Positions 1 to 8,620 are shown, numbered from the stretch's first letter. The stretch is 40,699 bases of DNA from Candidatus Omnitrophota bacterium (GCA_023134705.1 JAGLUN010000044.1:1-40699); one strand, 5' to 3'. Made by a program: numbers and translations. The notes: generated from the sequence alone by a model not told the origin.

Positions 1-158
1 CGTATCCAGGTATTTTTCATGGTATAGGAAAGTATACCCTTATACCCTTACGGGCACAAGCGGGCACAGATAAAACTTTCCTAACCACTGAAAAATTCCG
101 AAAAGTTGTCGCGAAGCGATTTTCTTGAATGCATTTTTCCGGTTAACCCCTAAAATTT

Positions 159-2234
159 CTAATAGCTTTTCTTCGCTCCATGATAACTATGGTCAAATCC
201 GATGTGTACTTTCGGAAAAGCTTTTACCCGGAAAATTATCCAGACGGTTACCTCCCGTTCTTTATCAAGATCAACACCTAAATCCACCCACCAGCAGTGT
301 AAATCTCTTCTCAACCGGTACTGCTGTTCCTTAAAATCTCCTGTTCTATACTCATAACGCAGATAATTCTTGAATTGCAGTTTAGGAGTTATCTCATAAG
401 TTAACCCAAGGGTACCTTGCGAGCTTTCTTTCCGGGCATAGCGATGGCCGCAGGAAACAATATATTTTTCGTTTTTAGCATGAAAATTTAAATCAGCGTT
501 TGCTTCTTTAACTACCCGGTCAACACAATCATAAGTAGAATCCGCGTTAAAGGATATTTCTTTTTTAGGATAAAATTCCAAATCCATCTTCGCCTTATCG
601 AAATAAGATCCTTTGCCTTCTTCATTCAATTTATATTCCAACGAAGGGGAAAAATAAAGAAAGTCCCAATGCCGGAGCTTATTCTTTGCCTGAAACTTAT
701 TGTCTAATGCAAAAATAAGCGATTCTTTTCTTTCCAGGTCATCAATATTGTCGAATTGAAAAAGCTGGGATTTAGATACTGTCGGAGAATGGATATAACC
801 GTAAGTTAAAATAGGAGTTATAATATGCCTTATTTTCAACGCTGTTTCACCGAGCAGAGAAAACGGACCATCGAATACTTTATAGGAATTCGTACTTAAA
901 CTGACGCCGGTCTTGAAAGCGTTCCGTAAAATATTTTCATTGCCGTAAACATTCTTAGAATAGTAACTCGATAAACAACCGGCATAAGGATTTATGTTTA
1001 ACCAGCCTAATTTCGTTTCATAACTTAAAGTGTTATCAAAGTTTAAACGCAGACTATCATCATCCTGCCCGGAATTCGCGTTCTTCCTGGAAAGATTCGC
1101 CAAAGAAGCCCCGGATTCAAAATAAAAAGGGTACTCGTTAAATATTTTTTGTTTATAACGATTGTATTCAAGTTTCGGAAGATACTCAGTTTCACTGTAA
1201 AAGCGGTTTACTCTTTTTTGAACAAGCAAAGACAGAGAAGAATTATAAAATGCCCAATCCATCAAAGTATAAGAAAGAGGGTGTGGATCTATCTCATACT
1301 CCCGATAAAAGAAATCTTTCATGAAGTCTTCGTCAGAAAATTTGTTGAATTCTGAAACTACCGAAAAATTTTCTAACTGTAAATTATACGAAAATTGTCC
1401 CTTATATCTTTGGTAAGGAGGATATTTTAAAACAGTCTCTTTCCGATAAAGCTTATCGTTAAGCTGATAAACATTGAAAAGCGCTTCTCCAAAGTTCAAA
1501 AAATTGGAATAATGAGTTATCCCCTTGCCTATCCCCCTGTTCTCATACCAATCACCAAGTATTTTCCCCCGGTTATATTTGTTTAAGTGATACCGCCACC
1601 TTGTAAGAGTATAATATCCCCAGATACCGTCTTTCCCGGGAATAATTTCAACCGGGAACGATTTGTCGTCTATAGGATGGGAATAATAAGGAAGGTAAAA
1701 AATAGGGACTTTTCCTATTTTTAGGAATACATTTTTCGCGACAGTTTTTTTACCAGGATAAATAGTAATTCTTTTTGCCGTTAACCGGTAATGGGGCGTC
1801 TTTGAATCGCAGGTAGTTACAAAACCATTTTTCAAAGTATATTTATCCTCTGTGTATTCTCCTTTTTTCGCTTCACCATATAAAGGAAAAGATTCCACTC
1901 TGATGCTATCTACCTGGGCTTCTTCCTTATTAAAAGAATAGAGGACATTTTCGCCAAAAACGGTTCCTTTACCCGAACTAACTTTAACCTCGCCTTTAAT
2001 CAAAGCGATATTCTCTTTAACATCATAAACAACTTCATTACAGTTTATAACAATATCCTTATACTTTATAACTACATTACCTTTAGCTGCGACTTTATCC
2101 TCCTGATGAAGATAGCTGACTTCATCCCCATCAACAATAACCGGAATAGCCTTATTCTGGGGGAAAACCATGAGATTAACCGATAAAATTAAAATAAAGA
2201 TAATGCCCAAAATAATCGTTATATTTTTCTTCAT
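159..2234 (-). CDS. lptD: LPS-assembly protein LptD (OstA family)
   Basis: Outer-membrane beta-barrel that inserts lipopolysaccharide into the outer leaflet. A 691-residue protein that starts with a signal sequence (MKKN, then a hydrophobic run to about residue 25). Residues 30-140 carry the OstA/LptA jellyroll pattern (VIVDGDEVSY, KGNVVIKYKD, NCNEVVYDV). The long C-terminal part is rich in aromatic, alternating strands typical of the LptD barrel and ends in Tyr. Length is close to the usual 700-800. The start codon overlaps the stop of the upstream aldolase gene by 4 nt (ATGA), so the two are probably translationally coupled. Its presence shows a diderm, LPS-bearing envelope. Family assignment is firm; the barrel strands were not modelled. 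Confidence 0.88.
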   Translation of the reverse strand: MKKNITIILGIIFILILSVNLMVFPQNKAIPVIVDGDEVSYLHQEDKVAAKGNVVIKYKDIVINCNEVVYDVKENIALIKGEVKVSSGKGTVFGENVLYSFNKEEAQVDSIRVESFPLYGEAKKGEYTEDKYTLKNGFVTTCDSKTPHYRLTAKRITIYPGKKTVAKNVFLKIGKVPIFYLPYYSHPIDDKSFPVEIIPGKDGIWGYYTLTRWRYHLNKYNRGKILGDWYENRGIGKGITHYSNFLNFGEALFNVYQLNDKLYRKETVLKYPPYQRYKGQFSYNLQLENFSVVSEFNKFSDEDFMKDFFYREYEIDPHPLSYTLMDWAFYNSSLSLLVQKRVNRFYSETEYLPKLEYNRYKQKIFNEYPFYFESGASLANLSRKNANSGQDDDSLRLNFDNTLSYETKLGWLNINPYAGCLSSYYSKNVYGNENILRNAFKTGVSLSTNSYKVFDGPFSLLGETALKIRHIITPILTYGYIHSPTVSKSQLFQFDNIDDLERKESLIFALDNKFQAKNKLRHWDFLYFSPSLEYKLNEEGKGSYFDKAKMDLEFYPKKEISFNADSTYDCVDRVVKEANADLNFHAKNEKYIVSCGHRYARKESSQGTLGLTYEITPKLQFKNYLRYEYRTGDFKEQQYRLRRDLHCWWVDLGVDLDKEREVTVWIIFRVKAFPKVHIGFDHSYHGAKKSY

Positions 2235-2887
2235 TTGTCCAATATCTTTTTAAGCTTCTTCCAATCGTCCATAAACTTTTTTATTCCCGCCTCGGTTAAA
2301 GGATGCCGCATGAGCTTTTCGATAACATAAAACGGAACTGTGGCAATATCAGCACCCACGCGGGCTGCTTCTAAAAAATGTATGGGATGACGGATCGAAG
2401 CTACGATTATCTGCGTAGATATCCCGTAATTGTCATAAATCAATTTTATATCGCTTACCAATGCCATACCTTCAGCAGATATATCATCTAATCTGCCTAC
2501 AAAAGGGGAAACATAAGTAGCCCCGGCTTTAGCTACTAAAAGTGCTTGCGATGAAGAGAAACAGAGAGTAAGATTAGTTCTGACCCCTAATGAAGTTAAT
2601 CCTTTTGTAGCTTTTAAACCCTCTACAGTACACGGAATTTTTATCACAATATTAGGTGAGATCTTTACCAATCTTTTTGCTTCAGCTACCATCCCCCGGG
2701 CTTCTAAACTGGTAACTTCCGCGCTTACCGGGCCGTTTACTATCTGACATATATTTTTCAACTGCGCAACAGGATCCGCTTGCTCCCTGGATAACAGAGT
2801 AGGATTCGTAGTAACCCCATCCAAAACACCAAAAGAATTTGCCGTTTTGATATCTTCAAGGCTGGCTGTATCAATGAATAGTTTCAT
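2231..2887 (-). CDS. fsa: Fructose-6-phosphate aldolase / transaldolase-like protein
   Basis: Class I aldolase of the small transaldolase (FSA/MipB) family; 218 residues matches the about 215 of that family and is far shorter than classical transaldolase. Visible motifs are LFIDTASL at the N-terminus, the TTNPTLL segment (residues 26-32) and VIKIPCTVEGL with the Schiff-base lysine at Lys83. Whether it acts as aldolase (fructose-6-P to dihydroxyacetone + G3P) or as transaldolase cannot be read from sequence. A good Shine-Dalgarno (AAGGAGATTTGG) precedes the ATG. A TTGACA box lies 28 nt upstream of the start. It is first in a two-gene unit with lptD. Confidence 0.9.
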   Translation of the reverse strand: MKLFIDTASLEDIKTANSFGVLDGVTTNPTLLSREQADPVAQLKNICQIVNGPVSAEVTSLEARGMVAEAKRLVKISPNIVIKIPCTVEGLKATKGLTSLGVRTNLTLCFSSSQALLVAKAGATYVSPFVGRLDDISAEGMALVSDIKLIYDNYGISTQIIVASIRHPIHFLEAARVGADIATVPFYVIEKLMRHPLTEAGIKKFMDDWKKLKKILDK

Positions 2888-2938
2888 CCAAATCTCCTTC
2901 TTATCCTGTTAATCCTGTCAAATTTCTTTCATGTTCTT

Positions 2939-3547
2939 CTTGACACCACCCTTATAGAAGCGTCAACTCGCTAACTAGTTAATTGTTTTAATTATTCTAT
3001 TTTTCGTCCTTCGTCCTTCGTCTTTTCGTCTCTCGTCCCCCGTCTCCCGTTTTTCCTGTCCCTCTGTCTTCTGTTCTCTGATTTTCCGCCAGAGGCGGAT
3101 CTGCCTATGGCAGACTGTCTCCTAATGAGTATCTAGCATCGAGCATCTAGGATCTAAAAAGCTATCCCTCATCCTTCTCATCTCACTTTTATCTCTATAT
3201 TCTTTAATAGTATTGCCTGTTGCGTATCGCGTATCGTGTATAAGGTTACTTAAAGTTACTTAAGGTTGCTTAAGGTTACTTAAAGTTGCGTAAAGTTACG
3301 TCAAGTAAACTCCACTGTATTTCTATATTCTTTACTAGTATCGCGTATTGCGTATCGAGTATCGCGTATCGAGCATCCAGCATCTATCACTCAATTCTCC
3401 CTTTCGTCCCTCGTCCGAGTAAACGAAGTGAACGGTCGTCTCTCGTCCTTCGTCTTTTCGTCCCTCGTCTCCCCATCTGCGTGTATCTGCGTTTCCGCCA
3501 AGGCGGATCCGCCTCTGGCTGAAGATTTGCGTTAATCTGCGTCTACA
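2939..3547. repeat. Intergenic patchwork of heptamer arrays and palindromes
   Basis: About 660 nt separate the aldolase gene from the ROK kinase gene and no believable gene lies in it. It contains degenerate 7-bp tandem arrays: CGTCCTT/CGTCTCC-type units at 3005-3050 and 3405-3472, ATCTAGC/ATCGAGC-type at 3131-3156, and TATCGCG/TATCGAG/CATCCAG-type at 3339-3387. Two copies of a TCCGCC..GGCGGATC palindrome lie at 3085-3115 and 3494-3521. A larger element with a 10-bp array lies at 3183-3318. A 78-codon plus-strand ORF through this block is made only of repeat units. Confidence 0.75.
3183..3318. repeat. Dispersed element B, copy 1, with seven 10-bp units
   Basis: Begins with CACTTTTATCTCTATATTC and carries seven 10-bp units of the AAGGTTACTT/AAAGTTACGT type at 3242-3311, then CCACTGTAT. 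A second copy occurs at 15371-15483 with only five units, so the two differ by exactly 20 bp inside the array. Downstream of copy 1 the start of the element is partly repeated (TTCTATATTCTTTACTAGTA at 3321-3340). Confidence 0.8.
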
Positions 3548-4462
3548 CTATCCGCGTCTATCGTCTAAGTTATCTTTAGCCAGAAAAGCCGCCCCGATTA
3601 TACCGGCGTCTTTTAATTTCGCTTTGACTAATTGTAATTTTTTAAGATGCGGCCACATAGCGTGATCTTTTATAACCGACCAGACTAAAGGTTTAAATAA
3701 TTTAAAAGCTCCGGACACTCCTCCCCCAAAAACAATAATTTCGGGATTAAAAACATTTATCATCCCGGCGAGGAATCTTCCTAAGCTGTAAGAGAATTCT
3801 TCCCAGACAATTAAAGCTTCTTTTTCTCCTTCCAAAGCTTTTGAAAGAATGTCATGTACTTGGGGTTCTCCTCCTTTTTTCTTTTTTAATTTTCTATATC
3901 TTTCGATTAAATGTTTACTGCCGACAAAAGTTTCAATACACCCTTTACTCCCACAACTACATTTTTTCCCATCTAAAACTACCGGAATATGACCTAATTC
4001 GCAGGCGCTATTTTCGCCCTGTAAAATTTTGCCGTCTAAAATTATTCCACCTCCCAACCCTGTGCCTAAAGTCAATAATATGACCCGGGATTTTCCCCTG
4101 GCCGCGCCTAATCGTGCTTCGGCTAAAGCAAAAACATTCGCGTCATTCTCCAGGAAAACCGGAAGTCCAAGCATTTTTTCCAAAGTTATTTTTAGGGGAT
4201 AATTTTTCCAGCCATCGATATTCGGGAGATAATAAATAAAGCCTTGTTTTACGTTGATTATTCCCGGCGCTCCAATGCCTAAACCAGCGATAGAATAATT
4301 TTTGAATATTCCGAAAAGTTCTTTTATCTTGGCTAAAAAAGCATCTTTTTTCTTTAGCTGACTTGAGGAAATAACTTCTTTCCTGATCAATTTTCCTTTA
4401 CCGTCCGTAATCCCGGCTTTTAAAAAAGTTCCGCCCCAATCTATTCCTAAATATGTTTTCAC
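3548..4462 (-). CDS. ROK-family sugar kinase (glucokinase-like)
   Basis: ATP-dependent hexose kinase of the ROK (repressor, ORF, kinase) family; 304 residues, the usual length. The phosphate-binding DWGGT motif is at residues 8-12. The catalytic aspartate is Asp107 in FLENDANVFAL. The ROK zinc site is complete: His158 (ELGHIP), Cys168, Cys170 and Cys175 in CSCGSKGC. There is no N-terminal helix-turn-helix, so it is an enzyme rather than a ROK repressor. Substrate (glucose, N-acetylglucosamine or N-acetylmannosamine) cannot be fixed from sequence. The last residues (NLDDRRG) are read from the edge of the downstream repeat block. It stands alone, with 282 nt of repeat-containing DNA upstream. 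Confidence 0.88.
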   Translation of the reverse strand: MKTYLGIDWGGTFLKAGITDGKGKLIRKEVISSSQLKKKDAFLAKIKELFGIFKNYSIAGLGIGAPGIINVKQGFIYYLPNIDGWKNYPLKITLEKMLGLPVFLENDANVFALAEARLGAARGKSRVILLTLGTGLGGGIILDGKILQGENSACELGHIPVVLDGKKCSCGSKGCIETFVGSKHLIERYRKLKKKKGGEPQVHDILSKALEGEKEALIVWEEFSYSLGRFLAGMINVFNPEIIVFGGGVSGAFKLFKPLVWSVIKDHAMWPHLKKLQLVKAKLKDAGIIGAAFLAKDNLDDRRG

Positions 4463-4635
4463 AAAGTTTATTTTATATCATATTTTAATGTTTGCAATAT
4501 AAATTCTTTAAGGGGCTATGGGCGGAATAGGCAGAGAGAGTGTTTAAATGCAAAATGATAAATATAAAATTAGCATTTTAAAGTGGAAAAAGGAAGGATT
4601 TTAAATTGTGTTTCGTAGTTAATAACTGGTGTTTT

Positions 4636-4715
4636 GCGGGCTGATAATACATTTTTTAAAACAAACTACTAACAACAAACTACTCGTGGTGATTTTAGTT
4701 GGTTGTTGGTTTGGG
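4636..4715. repeat. Dispersed element A, copy 1 (inverted)
   Basis: Runs GCGGGCTGATAAT, then ACAAACTACTAACAACAAAC, ACTCGTGG and GTTGGTTGTTGGTTTGGG. It is the reverse complement of the arrangement at 28981-29100 (same GCGGGCTGATAA end, same AGTTTGT-type 7-bp units). It fills most of the gap between the ROK and GGDEF genes, just 3' of the GGDEF stop codon. Confidence 0.72.
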
Positions 4716-4744
4716 AAGAGGGATTTGGGAATTTTAGGGTTTAT

Positions 4745-6082
4745 TTATCCCCTGAGGAAGAAAGCGGATGCATTTGCTGAAGGAGAATAATCAGTATAAT
4801 TAGATATCCTGCTCTGGACATCCTCAGGGATGTCCAGAAAGTAGACCCCTACTTTGTAAATCTCTTTCTTGGATATATCTTTATGAATAATCCTGCATCT
4901 AAACTCTTTAGCAGGATGGCTTTTACTAAAATGTAAACGGCAAACTAACTCTTCAGAAGGAAGATCCTGGGAGAAAAAAAGCAGTATTCCTTTTTTCGAA
5001 ATATTCGAGACACTCAAAGATTTAATTTTCTTTTTTCCTAAAGGATCGACTATTTCCATTCTTAAATCGTTAGAAGCTTTTACTCTTAACCATTTTCTTC
5101 TTTCTAAAATAATAGAATCTCTCCCGCCCCTTTTCGCCCGGTATAAAGCGTTATCCGCAGCGCCAACCAGCTCCTGGATATCGTCACCATTATACGGGAA
5201 TGACGCGATGCCGGCGCTGAATTTAACAAAAACCCCTCTTTTTAGGCGCGGAGAACTTATTTTGGCTTTCGAAAGTTTATTTTTAATTCTGTGTAAAACT
5301 ACCAATGCCTCATTAAAACTTATCTCCGGAAGAATAAGCAGAAATTCTTCTCCTCCGTATCTACTAACAATATCCATGTTGCGGACATTATTCTTGATAA
5401 CATCGGCAAAAACTTTTAAGATATCATTTCCAGCCAAATGCCCGTACATATCATTTATCGTTTTAAAATGGTCGATATCGACCATAGCAATGCTTAATTC
5501 TTTACCGTAACGCCGGCAACGTGCGATTTCGCTCTCGAGAAGATTCATTGTCCACCGGTAGTTTATACATCCGGTAAGTTCATCATAAAATGCTAATGTC
5601 CGTAGTTTCTCCCTAAATTTCTTTTCAACCTCAGAGATATATCCGGTGATAATACCACTTAAAAAATACACGAAGAATCTGAAAAACAAACTTTTTACAA
5701 TCAAATCTCTAAATGCCCAATATCTGTATATATTCACCTCTAAAAAAAATACAAAAAATCCAGCGGCTGCCGCCGTTAATCCTCCACGCAGACCAAACCA
5801 TAATCCCGCGAGACAAATCAAAGTAATGTAAAAGTACCCTAGAGAAAAATCAAACGTTCGGACAACACCTCGCGAAATCACAAGACAAATAAAACTGATG
5901 ATTAAAAAATTTAAACGGAATTTTGGGGAAGAAAGGATTTTTAAATATTCTTCGCGGAAGTTATCAAACTTATTTCGCGGTATCAATTTTCGCATAATGA
6001 AACTGCCGCGCGAAAAGCCTCTGAATAATAAGAACATTCTTTGGAAAAAATCTAAAAATTTACTATTTCTCAACCATCCCAT
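4745..6082 (-). CDS. Membrane-anchored diguanylate cyclase with C-terminal PilZ domain
   Basis: Likely makes c-di-GMP and also binds it. A 445-residue protein: several membrane segments between about residues 55 and 150, then a GGDEF domain (about 160-325) with intact active-site GGEEF at 243-247. An inhibitory I-site RNMD (234-237) sits at the expected distance before it. Residues from about 327 form a PilZ domain with both c-di-GMP-binding signatures, RKWLR (329-333, RxxxR) and NISKKG (360-365, NxSxxG). Having cyclase and receptor in one chain suggests self-sensing or local output, possibly linked to type IV pilus motility (a pilT gene lies elsewhere in the window). Neither Met1 nor the alternative Met30 has a convincing ribosome-binding site. 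Confidence 0.9.
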   Translation of the reverse strand: MGWLRNSKFLDFFQRMFLLFRGFSRGSFIMRKLIPRNKFDNFREEYLKILSSPKFRLNFLIISFICLVISRGVVRTFDFSLGYFYITLICLAGLWFGLRGGLTAAAAGFFVFFLEVNIYRYWAFRDLIVKSLFFRFFVYFLSGIITGYISEVEKKFREKLRTLAFYDELTGCINYRWTMNLLESEIARCRRYGKELSIAMVDIDHFKTINDMYGHLAGNDILKVFADVIKNNVRNMDIVSRYGGEEFLLILPEISFNEALVVLHRIKNKLSKAKISSPRLKRGVFVKFSAGIASFPYNGDDIQELVGAADNALYRAKRGGRDSIILERRKWLRVKASNDLRMEIVDPLGKKKIKSLSVSNISKKGILLFFSQDLPSEELVCRLHFSKSHPAKEFRCRIIHKDISKKEIYKVGVYFLDIPEDVQSRISNYTDYSPSANASAFFLRG

Positions 6083-6200
6083 AATTTATATTATTCTAAT
6101 TCGATACTTTACTAATCTGGTGAGAAAAGACATATATTACAATTCGAACGAATTTGCTGCTTCGGCGGTTTAAAGTGGATTATTAATATACCCGGAGCCT

Positions 6201-6591
6201 TTATTCCTTTCGCACTAACCTTTTCCCAAAAACTGTCTCAGCGTGAAGTCTGTTTATAACACACCAAGCTATAGAGCCGAAATAAGAATAAACCATATTA
6301 ACCATATAGTCAAGGATTAAATGTGTGATATATCCCACCGCCCCCATGAACATATAAGCTTTTTCGTGTAAAGACTTGCGAGCAAAAGAGTTAGAACAAT
6401 GTCAAAACTATGTAAAAGGGAGCCCATGGATAAACCTGCGGCATCATTTTGTACGATCCTTGGGAGCGACATTCCGCCAGCCAAAGGGCGGATTTCGCTG
6501 AATACTTTAATTGCCGAAGAATATAATGGATAATATGATCAAGATCTACCAATACACCGAAACAGGCTTCTGCTAAAATTATTCGTATCCT
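6201..6591 (-). pseudogene. Frameshifted remnant of a YdjM/DUF457-like membrane protein
   Basis: No intact ORF exists here, but two overlapping minus-strand frames read like one membrane protein. The 5' frame gives FGVLVDLDHIIHYI, and the 3' frame gives LHSFDIVLTLLLASLY and GYITHLILDYM and ends at a stop at 6201. The spaced Asp/His residues (DLDH, HSFD, HLILD) and the hydrophobic character resemble the metal-binding pattern of the YdjM/DUF457 family. A +/-1 shift is needed between about 6392 and 6560. No start codon is found, because the 5' end abuts the terminator at 6604. A TCCGCC..GGCGGA palindrome (6473-6492) sits inside it and could be the lesion. Family is a tentative reading by eye. 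Confidence 0.42.
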
Positions 6592-6603
6592 CTAAGTTTC
6601 AAA

Positions 6604-6640
6604 AAAAAGAAAATCCGCTTTTGGGGCGGATTTTCTTTTT
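6604..6640 (-). terminator. Intrinsic terminator after the Lys-rich peptide gene
   Basis: A perfect 15-bp stem (GAAAATCCGC core paired with GCGGATTTTC, extended by A/T pairs) with a 7-nt loop at 6619-6625. On the minus strand it ends in a run of eight T. It lies 40 nt past the stop codon at 6680. Because the A/T pairs are symmetric it could also stop plus-strand transcription. Confidence 0.85.
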
Positions 6641-6679
6641 ATCCCTTGATGTAAAACTAATTTATTTTTTCTTAGCTAG

Positions 6680-6769
6680 TTACTTTTTTTTCTTCTTAGC
6701 TACATTTTTCTTTGTTGCTTTCTTCTTTACAACTTTCTTCGCGACTGCTTTTTTCTTTTTTACTGCCAT
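6680..6769 (-). CDS. 29-residue Lys-rich, histone-tail-like microprotein
   Basis: An ORF of 29 codons preceded by an excellent ribosome-binding site (AAAGGAGGTGATTC then ATG) and followed by a strong intrinsic terminator, so it has all the marks of a real gene. The product begins MAVKKKKAVAKKVV and has 16 Lys among 29 residues, the rest mostly Ala and Val, with no acidic residue. Composition resembles the AK-rich tails of bacterial histone H1-like proteins (Hc1/Hc2, AlgP). A DNA- or RNA-binding role is inference from composition alone. It follows rsfS by 129 nt of AT-rich DNA and may have its own promoter or be the last gene of that operon. Confidence 0.72.
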   Translation of the reverse strand: MAVKKKKAVAKKVVKKKATKKNVAKKKKK

Positions 6770-6898
6770 GAATCACCTCCTTTTTTTTTAATACACTATT
6801 AATTTAACATATTTATATTATTTGTCAATAGTTTTTTGCAATTTTTTTAAAAAAATTTTTGTAACAATTTTTTTAAGAATATTTCGCGGCAGGAAATT

Positions 6899-7288
6899 TT
6901 ACTGCGGGGTATGCAACTTTATTTTTTTAGGCACCCTAACCCGGGTTGCTTCTTTCCAAAGATGTTCCATATCATAAAAGTTTCGCATCTCTTCAGAAAA
7001 AATATGAACGATAACATTAAAAAAATCTATCACCAGCCAACCTGACGCACTGTTATTCTGCTTGTGATGAATTAAAATGTTTTTTTCTTTAGATAACTTT
7101 ATTACTTCTTCGTATATCGCGTCAATCTGTTGTTGTGAATCACCTGAACATAAAACAAAATAATCGCATAGATTTGATATCTTTCTTAAGTCAAGAATCA
7201 TCGCTTTTATCGCTTTCTTTTTTAGTACAACTTCCCGGATTAATATCGCTTTATCTCTTATTGTTCGATCTTTCTTCGAAACTCTCAA
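6899..7288 (-). CDS. rsfS: Ribosomal silencing factor RsfS (Iojap/YbeB)
   Basis: Binds ribosomal protein uL14 and blocks joining of the 30S and 50S subunits when nutrients run low. 129 residues, normal for the family; recognisable segments are LCDYFVLCSGDSQQQIDAI, GWLVIDFFNVIVHIF and FYDMEHLWKEA. The start is a TTG at 7286-7288, two nt after the M16 protease stop. It is supported by an AAGGAGG Shine-Dalgarno placed inside the last codons of the protease gene, so the two are coupled. The basic N-terminal 20 residues extend beyond the Iojap core. Confidence 0.92.
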   Translation of the reverse strand: MRVSKKDRTIRDKAILIREVVLKKKAIKAMILDLRKISNLCDYFVLCSGDSQQQIDAIYEEVIKLSKEKNILIHHKQNNSASGWLVIDFFNVIVHIFSEEMRNFYDMEHLWKEATRVRVPKKIKLHTPQ

Positions 7289-7290
7289 GA

Positions 7291-8571
7291 TTACGCCTCC
7301 TTATCAACTATTTTTTCTAAATGACTGCCCAGGTCTTTATGAATATCTCCTACGCAAGTCACACAAATCCTTTTAAAATCAAAGACTTTCTTCGCCAGCT
7401 GACGAATAGCCTCTCTGTCAACTCCAATAATGGCTTTTTTAAGTTCGTCAAATGAACATATTCTACCTAAAGCCATGTAAAAATCTACCGGATAGAATAA
7501 TCGTCCCTGAGGTCTTTCCAACCCCATTACTACCTGCCCAAGGATATAATCCTTCGCCCGTTCTAATTCTTTAAAAGATACTAGTTTTTCCTGTACTTTT
7601 CTTAACTCCCGTATAATGCATTTAAAAGCTACATCTATATTCTTTTTATCCAACCCGGTGTGAATTATAAATGTCCCTACATCTCTATACTTTTTCACGT
7701 CCGCGGATATATCATAACATAATCCTCTTTTTTCCCTTATTTCCTCGAAAAGCCGCGAGCTCATATTCGCGCCCATAAGTACATGAATAAGTTCTATCGC
7801 GAATTTATATTTGCTTCGGTACGAAATTCCTCTGAAACCAAGACAGAGATGAGTTTGATCTAAACCCTTGTTTTCTACAATAACTTTCTTTTGACGCAGC
7901 GAAGACGGGAAAACCGATTCCAAAGATACAGGCTTATCAGACATTCCTTTTGTCTTTTTGGCAATTAAATCCCTTAGTCTATCTTGAGTAAAATTTCCCA
8001 CACAACAGATAACCATACGGGACGGCAAATAGTACTCTTCCTTAAATTTTTTCAAATTAAATCTTTTTATACTTTTCACCGTGTCAACCGTACCAATTAC
8101 ATCATTAGCCAAAGGATGATTCCCCCAGAGAATTCTATCTAAAAGAGACAAAGCCCTGAAGCTCGGCAAATCGTTATACATTTTAATTTCTTCTAAGATA
8201 ACGTTTCTTTCTTTTTCTACCTCTTTACGCTCAAACAAAGGGTTAGCTACCATATCAAAAAGGACATCCAAAGTAATTCCTATGTTTTTCTTTAAAAATT
8301 GAGCATAATACACAGTGACTTCCTGAGAGGTATAACCGTTTAACATGCCTCCTCTTCCTTCGATTTCTCTTTTTATACTCCGGTACGAGCATTTTTTTGT
8401 CCCTTTAAAAAGCATATGTTCGGTAAAGTGAGCTATACCTTTTAGGTTTTTGTTCTCATCCCGCGCGCCGATTTTAAAAAATATACCTATGGCGGCTGTA
8501 GAAAAGCCTCTCATCGGAGAAAAAATCAAGGTAACCCCGTTAATCTTTGAAACTGTAAACATAATCTTCAC
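7291..8571 (-). CDS. M16-family zinc metallopeptidase (processing-peptidase type)
   Basis: A 426-residue single-unit M16B protease. The inverted zinc motif HFTEH (residues 48-52, HxxEH) is intact, and the third ligand is expected in VILEEIKMYN about 76 residues later (Glu127/128). GLDQTHLCLGFRG and the C-terminal R/Y region SSRLFEEIREKRGLCYDI are standard for the mitochondrial-processing-peptidase/PqqL group. No signal peptide is seen, so it is cytoplasmic. The first codon of the frame is GTG (8571); the ATG at 8562 is an equally good start and neither has a strong Shine-Dalgarno. It lies 49 nt after trpA and just before rsfS. Protease neighbours of trp genes have no known link to tryptophan. 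Confidence 0.9.
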   Translation of the reverse strand: MKIMFTVSKINGVTLIFSPMRGFSTAAIGIFFKIGARDENKNLKGIAHFTEHMLFKGTKKCSYRSIKREIEGRGGMLNGYTSQEVTVYYAQFLKKNIGITLDVLFDMVANPLFERKEVEKERNVILEEIKMYNDLPSFRALSLLDRILWGNHPLANDVIGTVDTVKSIKRFNLKKFKEEYYLPSRMVICCVGNFTQDRLRDLIAKKTKGMSDKPVSLESVFPSSLRQKKVIVENKGLDQTHLCLGFRGISYRSKYKFAIELIHVLMGANMSSRLFEEIREKRGLCYDISADVKKYRDVGTFIIHTGLDKKNIDVAFKCIIRELRKVQEKLVSFKELERAKDYILGQVVMGLERPQGRLFYPVDFYMALGRICSFDELKKAIIGVDREAIRQLAKKVFDFKRICVTCVGDIHKDLGSHLEKIVDKEA

Positions 8572-8620
8572 AAATTTTAAAGAGAACTACTCCCCAGATT
8601 CCAACGCACCATGAAACGGA

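Noticed and set aside
125-334. Plus-strand ORF at the left edge
   Set aside because: It overlaps the lptD 3' end on the opposite strand and has no codon or motif support.
3242-3387. CRISPR array
   Set aside because: The repeats are 7-10 bp, contiguous and degenerate, with no unique spacers and no cas genes nearby.
3286-3522. A 78-codon plus-strand ORF
   Set aside because: It consists entirely of heptamer and decamer repeat units and palindromes, has no ribosome-binding site and resembles no protein.
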